Positions 46,760-56,499 of a stretch of 64,000 bases of DNA are shown here, piece by piece. The DNA is taken from contig OV121089.1 of NCBI GenBank assembly GCA_921293015.1, positions 38,116,520 to 38,180,519 of the forward strand, given 5' to 3'. Within the stretch, counting starts at the first letter, position 1. Each line of letters opens with the position of its first letter. The stretch is from Phorcus lineatus (lineage: Eukaryota > Mollusca > Gastropoda > Trochida > Trochidae). Position numbers and translations under genes: made by a program. The notes beneath the pieces were generated by a model. The model made no database searches, was not told the origin of the DNA, and saw only the letters and a program-made list of their open reading frames with translations.

Positions 46760-48500
46760 CTTGAGGTAGGCATTGTCTGATAATCATTCCACTGGATATT
46801 GGTCCAATCTTATTTGGACGGCGTGGCATATGCACTTTGTGTTACAACCCTCTACAACCAGTGTTCCTTTTACAATAATAGAATTATTACCCGCTAAGTC
46901 GCAGACAATACAAATCTGGATACCATCCCACGAGTCGCTAAGTTGGATTATCAGAATTGACCAGTATTTGACCCCCAAAAAAAGTAAGTTGAGTAAGTAC
47001 GTTTTGTTAACCATATTCATAAAATATTAAGTTAATGGGAATACACCAGGTCATCTTCAAACGGAAGCAATATAATGGTCACTATATCATTATTAGGGAA
47101 ATTATTCTTATTATCTTACAATGACCCGGTAAAGTTCAAACGTCCTCTGTTATTATTTTCACATTGCATTTAATATGAATAGTGAATCAGTATTATAATT
47201 CTACTTTATTTGCCGCTTAATAATAGGATTAACGTGATTATAATAGTTTCATTGTTTTATCTGATGACGGTTTTTTAAAAAACTAATTGAATATTTTATA
47301 CATCCAGGGATGTAAAATTTGATGAAATCTGATTGAAAGAGATAAAGTATTAACCACAAAAATTGCCATACAATTTGAAATGTCAATAGTGATCAGTGTG
47401 GTATCATGTGTAATAATACTTGAGTTGACATTTTTTTCAAACATTTATTTGTTATTTCGCAATAAGCATTGTTAATTTAGAATACTACTTTTTAAACTTC
47501 TAGACTTTTAAGATACACACGTTACTCAGAGCTGTGGCTAAGTTTACCGTATTCATTCAATTAATAGTTATGTCAAACATATGTTAATTGTTTGAGTAAA
47601 TGTTTGAGTAAGTGTCCGTATTCAATTTTAATACATGAACAAGCAGGTTAATTCATGTTTCTTAACCCTTCAACAAAGGGAAAAAAGAGGAAATAACAAG
47701 TGAAATAAAACTTTTGCTTAACTTTGCAAGTTACAAACACATCATAGGTTTGTTTAATGGATAGCATTTTCGAAGGTCAGTAAACAATTAATAAGAGAGT
47801 GTTATTGTGTATTGATTTAGCACCCACATTCAGAAAAACCAAACAAACGCCATAAAACAATTTCTTAACTTGACATAAGTTGCACTGTTTATGCAACCTA
47901 CAGTTGTTTTCCTCATTTGATTACAGTAATCTACATCCGACTTAATGTAATGATTTCGTGTTCATCCATATCTATCACAAAAAAGATTCCATATGGTATT
48001 TATTCGTCATTGTCTGAACAGTTTTCATGAGTTTTTAAATATCAGCCCCTCAGTGTACTGATTACCTTGTTCAATCTTGTTTGGTCTCGTGTTACATGTA
48101 AGTATATGTTCTATTTCAACCTCCCAGCGACAGGATATTTTCAGGGTTCCTGTACTCTCAATGCACTTACTTTAAACCAATTCCACCAACAACAAAAATC
48201 AAAATATTTCAAATGCGTGGTAATTAAAATCAGGTAATACTGTATGAGTGCCATCATCCATTACATTATTTTCATACACTAGTCATTGGCCTTGTGACAA
48301 AATGATTAATACGTTGGCGATCAAAACACAAGTTTATGTGCATTTATAGGTGTAAAAGATATTGGTTTAAGGATCATTGATAATTTTTATCTACTCCATT
48401 TGCCGAAAGTGACAATATTGAGAGGAATAACGTTGTAGGATACATTGATATATGGGCTATCCATGGATTTTGCATGGAATATTAATATCCCTGTAACAGG
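46760..48500 (+). repeat. Left arm of a diverged inverted duplication (partner 61850-63690)
   Basis: Matching stretches in reverse orientation are 46790-46990 with 63500-63660, 47930-47990 with 62255-62320, 48060-48240 with 62030-62190, and 48270-48360 with 61890-61990. Shared words include attggtccaatcttatttgg-like, tgttcatccatat.tatcac, caatcttgttt and tggcc.atgactagt. The frames open on both strands at 46773-47030 are not conserved as protein between the arms, so the segment is treated as non-coding. Confidence 0.65.
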
Positions 48501-49397
48501 TTAGTTATTTTACAGCTTTTAAGGAACGGTGTATCGATAGTATTTATAACTCGAATCTATTACTTTGATCTCAAACTCGGTCATTATTCATCCTATTTTT
48601 TAAACCAGATGGTAGCAAAATATAAATGAACACTTCGTATTGTTTCAACATTGTTAATAAACATCTTTGTTATCATACAACGAATGCTTTTAATTGCTGA
48701 TTGGTTGATAGATTGATATCTATCACTTTAAAAAAATGCAGAAAACAATGCTTTTCAATACTATATTTTTATAATATAATGCGGCACTAACTTTATTCAG
48801 TTATTCATCAATTGTACGTTAAGTCATTTTTTTGTATGCATAACATCGAATATTCAATGGCTTGTAGACGATGAGAGATAAAACCGAGCCAGTAGGATGT
48901 ATTAAGTTGAATTGTCTATACAGGTACGAAAAATATATACCTGAATGATTTAAAAACATACTTTATTAAGAAATTCATATCCATGTATAAGAATAAGAGA
49001 GAATAAGAATATAAGAATATTATTAGCATGATTCAATAACTCCCGTCCCATGGGACGTCCTAAGTTAGGAATCCAAGATGGGACGCGTCCAATCTTAAGA
49101 TTTGTCCATTTGATAATGATATAAGTAAACTGTAACTGGAACTATATTCATACAGTTAATCAGATACTGGCTATCGGAGATAATTATATGTTAAAAGATT
49201 TAAGACCTTAAGTTCTTTGTGCATATGTAAAACGGCATCAAAAGCGTTGGGGAAATAACTTGTGACTACATATGTATATTCCTGTTATCTACCTTCTATA
49301 TATTGATTGTGTCTTTGTATCCGTTATTGTATCCATGTATATCGGCTCATGATCAAGAGCCTACAAGCTTGAATTTGTAATGATATTTAATTTACAT
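48501..49397. other. Non-coding, AT-rich
   Basis: Nothing recognised apart from an imperfect agaataagaata run at about 48992-49020. Confidence 0.3.
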
Positions 49398-49646
49398 ACA
49401 GCAATAGTTGACTCAATACCTTATCGTAGTGTGGTGGTTTGCATGCATCAGAAACCCCGCGAACTATGCCAGTCTACCAGCTGCTGTTACCAAAGCTGGA
49501 CAGGTCGACTGATAGAAGCAAGACCAATTTGAGTTGTTCAAAACCCAGCTGTCTTTTCTCACTTCCTTCCGATCCTTATCTCCCTGATCTGTCCACTCTC
49601 TTTTTCAGATTTTCATCCCCATGATTGAGACCTGAAATATTGTTAC
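49398..49646 (+). repeat. SINE-B, worn copy
   Basis: Begins ttgactcaataccttatcg and continues through gtggtggtttgcatgc and agctggacaggtcgac to a decayed tail ctgaaatattgtta. Flanking ttacata words are possible remains of the target duplication. Confidence 0.75.
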
Positions 49647-51071
49647 ATATAAAATCATAACACATGGTGACTAGCATTTATGGATTGTGATTGTTGACGT
49701 GGTAAGAAAGAATGGCGGTCTGAAAGGCAGTTTTTCCCCAAATGGGTTCTCAGTGGGAAGTGGTGATATAGTTGATCTTCTTACACTGTAGGTAAAGGAA
49801 GTGGAACTGATTCAGGTGCCAATTAGTTGCATGATGCTGTTGGGAAAGGTGGATAGCGAGTTTGGCATGAAACACACCAAACCAGGTTTTGATAAAGGCG
49901 AGTTCCTCTTTATGGCTTCAAAATGGGGTGCCTAATTCTACTACGTCCTAGGATCCTTGATGAATGTTTTGTATGTCCTTTGTAGGTGGGCTATGATTTC
50001 AGACAGGTGCTTGGGTGTTTGATAATGAACAACATCTGGACCTTGCTGTGTATGGTTGGGCCTTGCTAGTTGTCAAATATCCATACGAGCAATGCAGCAG
50101 GTTGGCAATTCGGTAATGTAATACAATAACTAGTCCCAGACCTATCATTGAATAATAACAACAAATACATAGACCGTCTCCGGTGGTAATGAGGATTCAT
50201 TAGTAACAAACATTGAGTTATGAATGTATATGACGTCTCCCGACAATGTCATGATGTTCACGTAGGGACTTAATTGCCAAAACAAAGAGACACGCATAAT
50301 CTCCAATAGAAATTGATTCCTCTTATCTTGATTTGTCTGTCTAGAACAAGGGTCTAGTGATATTAATTTGATGAAATGAACTGGCATATTTAAACGAAAT
50401 TTCAGTAACATATCTAATTAAAAATAGATTTCTCTATTGACTGGCTAAGTAAAATTTGATATTTTTTCGGAATGATTTACATTTTTAAGTTAGTGTATAC
50501 TTGTGATTTTGTTCATAACAAAAAGTCAAAAAGCCACTGTTTTCAAATTATTAAACAACACGTCCATTTTACCAAATCCCTATCAAATATTAAGATTTCG
50601 ATCGATTGTTATAATGAATGATAACCGTATCACACAAATGATTTTTACAGAATTTTCTTGTCCATGTTACAAGATCAAATATAAATGTTTGACAGTTTGA
50701 GAAACCTAACCTCATCAATCCATTAAATCAAGTTTGTTTAGTGTGGTTTTATTTCTTTCCTAAGAACCATCTTTTCAAGACTTTTATTTCTTTACCTAAT
50801 CTATTGTTACAATCTCTACTCTTGCGGGTGCAACTTTTTCACATGTAGTTGAGCATTATAGATACTCATAGATATTCTAAAGTTGCTAGATTTGTTCATT
50901 ACTTTAACTATTCAACTACTTGACATGCATTTGAGCATTATTTTTATCCATGTCAATTTGTACATGTGACTTTGTACGACTATATCGTCCCTGTTGTACA
51001 CGCTAATTTGATAATGATTATTAAATATGAAGTATAATCCAATTATTTTCATAAATGATAACTCAGACCAT
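49647..51071. other. GC-richer non-coding stretch (49.65-50.12 kb), a direct repeat, then AT-rich sequence
   Basis: The 49.65-50.12 kb part has higher GC and short protein-like runs on the minus strand, such as KTWFGVFHAKLAIHLSQQHH, interrupted by stops; it may be a decayed coding segment. At 50125-50290 lies a direct repeat of 60585-60745 (agtcccagacctat, gacaatgtcatgatgttcac). Confidence 0.35.
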
Positions 51072-51083
51072 TAGTTTGTTCTG

Positions 51084-51408
51084 AGTGAGTGAGTGAGTGA
51101 GTTGGGGTTTAACGTGCTTTGAACAATATTTCAGTTATTAAACACGTGGATGACAAGCATCCAAAAGCGAGCGGATAGATCAGGGAGAAAGGGATCGACA
51201 GGATGAGGGGAAAAGACGGAAAGAAAGGCATAGTGAGAGACAGACAACAGGTTTTAAAAGGACTCGAATTTAGTCTGGCTTCTACCCGTCGACCTGTCCA
51301 GCTTGGGTGTCCCTACCAGGAGCATGCAAGCTCCATCTGGCATAGCTCTTGGGGTTTCTGAAGGACGCAAACCTCCATAGCAAGATAAGGTATTGAGTCC
51401 AGTGGTGG
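51084..51408 (-). repeat. SINE-B, complete copy with target duplication
   Basis: Flanked by tagtttgttctg at 51072-51083 and 51409-51420, a perfect 12-bp duplication. Left to right it reads gagtgagtgagtgagttggg, gtttaacgtgctttgaacaa, a purine-rich middle, then the head complement ending at ggtattgagtccagtggtgg. Confidence 0.9.
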
Positions 51409-51676
51409 TAGTTTGTTCTGCAACTAGGTTACTAGACGGATCTTCCATGTCTTTATATCCTGTATCAACTAAACTGTAAATGCATAATCACAATTGACTA
51501 TCATCTTGACAAAATGTTAATATTTCCATTATGATTGATTAACTTCTTTTTGTATTGGGTATGGTTATTCTTTTTAAAAGATTTTTTTTATAGGAAATAA
51601 ATTCAGTGAGTAACATAACTTACAACATTTTACTACAATTTAGCTAAATTTAAGAATGTTTCATCAACGACTTGGA

Positions 51677-51993
51677 GTGAGTGAGTTGGGGTTTAACGTG
51701 CTTTGAACAATATTTCAGTTATTAAACACGTGGATGACAAGCATCCAAAAGAGAGTGGACAGATCAGGGAGAAAGGGATCGACAGGATGAGGAAAAAGAC
51801 GGAAAGAAAGGCATAGTGAGAGATAGAGAACAGGTTTTAGAACGACTCAAATTTGGTCTGGCTTCTACCCGTTAGACCTGTCCAGCTTGGGAGTCCGTAC
51901 CAGGAGCATGTAAACTCCGGCTGGCATAGCTCTCGGGGTCTCTGAAGCACGCAAACCACCACACCACGATAAGGTATTGAGTCAAGTGGTGGC
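51677..51993 (-). repeat. SINE-B, complete copy with target duplication
   Basis: Flanked by tcaacgacttgga at 51664-51676 and 51994-52006, a perfect 13-bp duplication. Very like the copy 270 bases upstream. It was inserted at the edge of the open frame at 51994-52275. Confidence 0.9.
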
Positions 51994-52275
51994 TCAACGA
52001 CTTGGACGTCTCTTGACTTCAAAGCATTTTCACTATGTCCCGCTGATAATGCACTTTATGTCAGCCAAAGCAATGTTAGCAGGGAGTGGATCCAACATAA
52101 ACCGTTTGTTACAGCAGCACAGCTTCAAGCGGCGGTGGTAATCAGAGGTAGACTTCACAACATCAGGAACAATGACTCACTATTTGGGCATGACGACATC
52201 GATTCAGGACATCCACAAGCTTACGGTAGGACCTCCATATTCCCTGGGGCCTATTCGTGCGTTTGCCCGACCTGA
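51994..52275 (+). CDS. Cryptic 93-codon open frame next to a SINE insertion, unidentified
   Basis: The frame is open from the SINE junction to TGA 52273-52275. It includes SQSNVSREWIQHKPFVTAAQ, LQAAVVIRGRLHNIRN and DSLFGHDDIDSGHPQAYG. Amino acid use looks real and GC content is above the flanks. There is no ATG in frame, so it would be an internal exon or a gene piece. Removing the SINE and one copy of its 13-bp duplication leaves the frame open upstream to about 51615. A GTAGGA donor-like site follows QAYG at about 52224. No family is recognised. Confidence 0.35.
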   Translation, partial: STTWTSLDFKAFSLCPADNALYVSQSNVSREWIQHKPFVTAAQLQAAVVIRGRLHNIRNNDSLFGHDDIDSGHPQAYGRTSIFPGAYSCVCPT

Positions 52276-52885
52276 ACAATTGCCATTTCCTATTGTAGGG
52301 CACAGCCCACAAATCTAGAAGATGGTGGAAATGCCCCTATTAATAAAATCAACAACATTCCCATTGCAATACTCTGGATTCGAATTAAATGTATGACTTT
52401 ACATTTTGTGATGAAAACATTTCCTTCGATGGTGTCATGAAATTTCAAAACACATATGACAAAATTTAATGATTTAACTCGTTCTCTCGGTTGATGTTTT
52501 ACAACAGTTACTGTGACTGATGACTGCACCCTTACAATGTGTTCTCTATCAAACTTCGGTTCGGTTATGAATGTTTACTTCTCACAATTTATCACTTCAT
52601 ATGGAAAATAATATTATATTTCAAAAGATATAGAATTCATATAATTCATTTGCGAAATAACTGCAAATTTGAAAAAGGTTTAAGAATTACATATAGAAAG
52701 GTTGTTGTGAAATAACTATGATCCATAAGAAATAATGTTCTTCTTTTCCTACGTTTTGAAGGTCTCACAAACACTTATTCACAAATGACATCAGTGGCAA
52801 CAGTCATCTTAAACATGTCAAATGAGTCATGTTCAAAAGTCAAATGTGTATATTCTCTTTTGGTGGATCTCCCTGGCAATGGTTC
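52276..52885. other. Non-coding, AT-rich
   Basis: Nothing recognised on either strand. Confidence 0.3.
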
Positions 52886-52895
52886 ATCAACCATT

Positions 52896-53215
52896 TCCAC
52901 CACTTGACACAATACCTTATCGTGGTGTGGTTGTTTGCGTGCTTCAGAGACCCCGAAAGCATTACCTGTCGGAGCTTAAATGCTTCGTAGGGGAACCCAA
53001 ACTGGCTAGGTGAACGCGTAGAATTCCCGAAAGTCTGACCAATTTGAGTCGTTCTACAACTTACTCTCTATCCCTTGCTGTGCCTTTCTTTCCGTCTTCC
53101 CCCTGAACATTTCGATCTATTTATCTCTGATCTGCCCACTCTACTTTGGAAACTTGTCATCAACCTATTTAATAACTGAAATATTGTTAAAAACACGTTA
53201 AACCCATAACTCACT
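52896..53215 (+). repeat. SINE-B, complete copy with target duplication
   Basis: Flanked by atcaaccatt at 52886-52895 and 53216-53225. Runs in the opposite direction to the 51-kb copies: head acaataccttatcgtggtgt, middle gtgcctttctttccgtcttc, tail aacacgttaaacccataactc. Confidence 0.85.
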
Positions 53216-53229
53216 ATCAACCATTCATT

Positions 53230-53440
53230 GCGCACATCTCTTGTTGGATCTTTTAGTTAGATCATCTCCAGAGTTCGGAGTGATAGGGACCACGCCTTTA
53301 TGGCCATCCCCCCTCATGTAAAGTTGATTCATGAGAACATTATTTAGGGTCATTTGAGCAATGAGGCTATTTCCAGTGGAAGACAAATGTTCCCTGGTCA
53401 CATCTGTTTTTTGTCTTCGCATGTTATTGTACCTCTTCAC
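53230..53440. repeat. Inner arm of the inverted duplication (partner 58505-58665)
   Basis: Read on the minus strand it holds RYNNMRRQKTDVTREHLS and TGNSLIAQMTL. The plus strand at 58.5 kb gives KYNNMRRLKTDVTWEQLS and TGNSLIAQLTL. The opposite frame is also alike in both copies (LSNEAISS.RQ.FPGHICF) but is stopped in this copy. Which strand, if either, coded is not settled. Confidence 0.6.
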
Positions 53441-54005
53441 TTCGAAGTGTTTGATTGATTGTGTATTTTAAATATTTACACAATGTTTTCGCTTAGTGGT
53501 TTTGGCAAAACTTTATTTTCTTAATGTTGTGTGACAAATATCCGTTTACACACGGACGTTTGAGACGTGAAAATTACTTGTTGTCAATCCTCTTTTCAAC
53601 TCGCATCACTCATATATCTGCAGCTTTGAGTTAAACTGTTGGGCGGATGGAATGTATGTTGGGCATTTTGATTTGCTCAAATATATTTTACTGATTTACC
53701 GAGGAATCCCTACTAATCTTCACAGAATATATCTTTATTATTTGAAAGAAAGATTGTGGCTTGAAATCGACACTGTAAGCACGCCAGTGGAATTATTATC
53801 ATTCGACCCATGTCATGTCATCGACGCTGACTCCAATGTGGTGAATAAAAAAACTAAGAGTCCAACAGAAACACTACAAAATATTTTTCTTGTCATAAAC
53901 AAATCCAAACCAACTTATGGGAACACTAAATGTTTATTTAGATAAAACTTTTATTCAGCAACAGGGACAACAACATAAAAAAATGTAGCTACCCAGCAGG
54001 CACAT

Positions 54006-54250
54006 AGACGTCTATTAGACGTCTAATAGACGTCTAGCCTAGACGTCTAAAAGACGTCTAAATATAGTCTAATCTGTGGGACTAGAAAGACGTCTAAGCC
54101 TAGACGTCTATTAGACGTCTAAAGGTAGACGTCTATTAGACGTATATTAGACGTCTAGACGTATATTAGACGTATATTAGACGTCTTTTAGATATTTATT
54201 AGACGTCTTTTAGACGTTTAATAGACGTCTTTTAGACGTTTGTTAGACCT
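54006..54250. repeat. Left AGACGTCT palindrome array
   Basis: Thirteen exact AGACGTCT copies plus variants (agacgtat, agacgttt, agacct). Spacing is irregular at roughly 11-30 bases, and degeneracy increases towards the inside of the element. Confidence 0.9.
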
Positions 54251-54817
54251 ACATTAAACCTCTATTAGAAGTGAAAATACCTCCCAAAATATTTAACAGA
54301 AGTCTGAAAAAAGTTTAACACATGTCCTTTAGTGGTTGTGTTATACCCCAGTATAATAATGTTATGCAGTGGGAACTTCAGGTTTCAGAGCTTCAAACAA
54401 AAACCTGTATTTTGTAAGGCACAATTGCATATTTTAGATGAAAATGGATACAATTAAGCCCAATTATTTTACATTTAAAACAATATAATGACTAATAATG
54501 GATACCATTTTAGAATTTGATATGGTAACTTAATTTCATGTTTAGGTTTACATTTTCTTATGAATAGATTCAAAATTTTCAAACTAAGTGATGAGCAATT
54601 GTGCCTTGAAAATAAGCAAGAAAAAAGCTCAAATAAGATGAAATATTTATTCAATATAAAAATCTATTTAATGCAATCAACGTATATATTGTAGTAATAC
54701 AAAAATATTTGCTTTTATATGTTTTGAAAAATTAACTTTACTTAGAATCAGATTTGTCAAATCTTCATATCACTGTCCAAAGCTGAAGATTAATTCTTAA
54801 AGTATGAATGTCCTGAT

Positions 54818-55971
54818 TCAAGGCCATTTTCTTCCTGCACCCTCGAAGAGCATCTTTAAAAAATTCCGCCGTTCTTGAGAATTGTATCCTTGACTGCGTC
54901 CTTGTAACAGATTTGTCAAAGTATCTGAAAATAAATTGAAACCTTAATTGTTATCTCAACTCATGATCATGGTCAACATTTGTACCTATATATTCAGATT
55001 CAAATCAAAATATATGTTAACACTGTTAAATATTTGGTAAGTGTCCTGAAAAATTCAATATAAATGTATACACAGACACCAAATGAAACCATAATACTAA
55101 CAAGAAACTAATAATAGTTGAATCTACGTCATAAGTCAACTATTATAAAAAGGTTTCTATTGCAGTGAATTAAAATGACAGTTATCTGAAAATTAAAATG
55201 TTCCACACTGAATCAGGTTCTCTGCATTTAATAAGGGTGTCTTAATAATTAATATTCCACTATGAAAGTTCGGGTAACAAAATACCAATTAATTGTTATC
55301 TCAATTTATGATTTTGTACATTTGTACCTATATGTTCAGATGCAAATCAAAATATATGTTAACACTGTTAATTATTTGGTAAGCTACGTGTCCAGAAAAA
55401 ATTGATTTAATAAAAACATAAACGTATACACAGACACCAAATGAAACTTATATATTACTAACAAGAAACTAATAATAGTTGAATCTAAAAAGGTTTCTTT
55501 TGCAGTGAATTAAAATGACAGTTATCTGAAAATGAAAATGAAAATGTTCCACACTGAATCAGGTTCTCTGCATTTAATAAGGGTGTATTAATCATTAATA
55601 TTCCACTATGAAAGTTCGGGTAACAGAAAACCTAGGGAAAGAATTTGGTCATGAATTATTTGGTTTCATTAAAAAAATTGAGAAAGCTATATTTTCCTTC
55701 AAATATGTATACTAACACACTATACACATATTTTGAAGTAGCATCACAAAATTACGAGCTGAAAGTTATTTATGGAAGAGGCTGTACATACCATCAGATG
55801 CACGACCATTGAAAACAAAGGAAAGATACCGACGAATGTGAATCTTGATTACTGACAAGGTAAAACTAATTAGCGTGTCCTATATACAGTAAACATAGTC
55901 TTACCTAAACTGTGGACGAAAAAATCCGTAAGGAACACCACTTCAGATGCGTTGATATCGAGAAATCCCAT
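54818..55971 (-). CDS. Possible three-exon small gene inside the transposon
   Basis: Minus-strand exons 55971-55905, 55851-55792 and 54924-54818 join with phase-1 introns into 77 codons plus TGA. The donors are GTAAGA and GTATGT and the acceptors ttgtcag and ttttcag. The product begins MGFLDINASEVVFLTDFF, continues IKIHIRRYLSFVFNGRASD, and ends SQERRNFLKMLFEGAGRKWP. An acceptor (taattag) sits just upstream in the same frame, so the first exon may be internal and the protein longer. There are no stops across three junctions and the exons are less AT-rich than the introns, which is why I list it. Exons this short can still arise by chance in AT-rich DNA. No family recognised. The 345-bp duplication lies in its second intron. 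Confidence 0.4.
54935..55620 (+). repeat. 345-bp tandem duplication inside the transposon
   Basis: Units from about 54943 and about 55293. Shared words include atatgttaacactgtta, acacagacaccaaatgaaac, actaataatagttgaatct, cactgaatcaggttctctgc and ccactatgaaagttcgggta. Small indels separate the two. Confidence 0.85.
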
Positions 55972-56030
55972 CTCTTTTGAGAACAAAGGATTGAAAATGG
56001 CGCCTAATTAAAGCTGATGTAAGGGTCGCA

Positions 56031-56105
56031 ACTCTGCATGGCCCAGAGCACTGCATTGACTACAATTTCGATCTGGATTGAAGTTCGAATCTCTTCACCC
56101 AGAAC
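56031..56105 (+). other. tRNA-like fragment
   Basis: A TGGCCCAGAGC A-box-like word at 56039 and a B-box-like AGTTCGAATCTC at about 56082 lie 44 bases apart, as in tRNA-derived promoters. The stems pair poorly. Probably a SINE head remnant, possibly chance. Confidence 0.25.
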
Positions 56106-56362
56106 ATTTCATAATTTTTCTTCTTATAAATTTGTACTTTTGATGAATATTAATTACATTTGAGTGTTATATATTATTTGATGCAAATATTTTCTTTACC
56201 TACAAAATATATTGTAATATTCATGTAAAGTGACAGAAATCTTTCAATGTTTAATACCTAATCTTGGAAAGGTTTGTTTATATTCAATAAGCAAAGGAAA
56301 CATCTTTCAAACTGAAATATTAGAGCATTATAATAAAATTGTATGAAAGTGCAGGTCTATCT

Positions 56363-56485
56363 TAAGACGTCTTTTAGACGTCTATTCAACGTCTAGGCTT
56401 AGACGTCTAAATGAAGACGTCGAATAGACGTCTAATAGACGTCTAAGCCAATTTAGACCTAATTTAGACGTCTAAAAGACGTCTT
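56363..56485. repeat. Right AGACGTCT palindrome array
   Basis: Seven exact copies plus variants such as agacgtcg and aacgtct, running to the right terminal repeat. The right array is about half the length of the left. Confidence 0.9.
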
Positions 56486-56499
56486 GTGCCTGCTGGGTA

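Larger units (their letters stand above)
53992..56497. mobile_element. DNA transposon with CCCAGCAGGCACA ends and AGACGTCT arrays
   Basis: 2506 bp. The left end CCCAGCAGGCACA is repeated inverted at the right end (tgtgcctgctggg). TA lies on both sides (53990-53991, 56498-56499), fitting a TA duplication. Directly inside each end lies an array of the palindrome AGACGTCT: by my count 13 exact copies at about 54006-54236 and 7 at about 56363-56485, mostly joined by att, aat or aaa. The core is AT-rich, with a 345-bp tandem duplication (54935-55620) and a possible three-exon minus-strand frame. No DDE transposase is visible, so it is probably non-autonomous. The superfamily is not assigned; P-element-like and other families also use subterminal arrays. 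Confidence 0.8.

Noticed and set aside
46773..47030. Open frames on both strands in the left inverted arm
   Set aside because: In the right arm the same DNA has indels that break either frame, so protein conservation is not supported.
54006..54250. CRISPR-like array
   Set aside because: The repeat is an 8-base palindrome with irregular short spacing and lies inside a eukaryotic transposon end; there are no unique spacers or cas genes.
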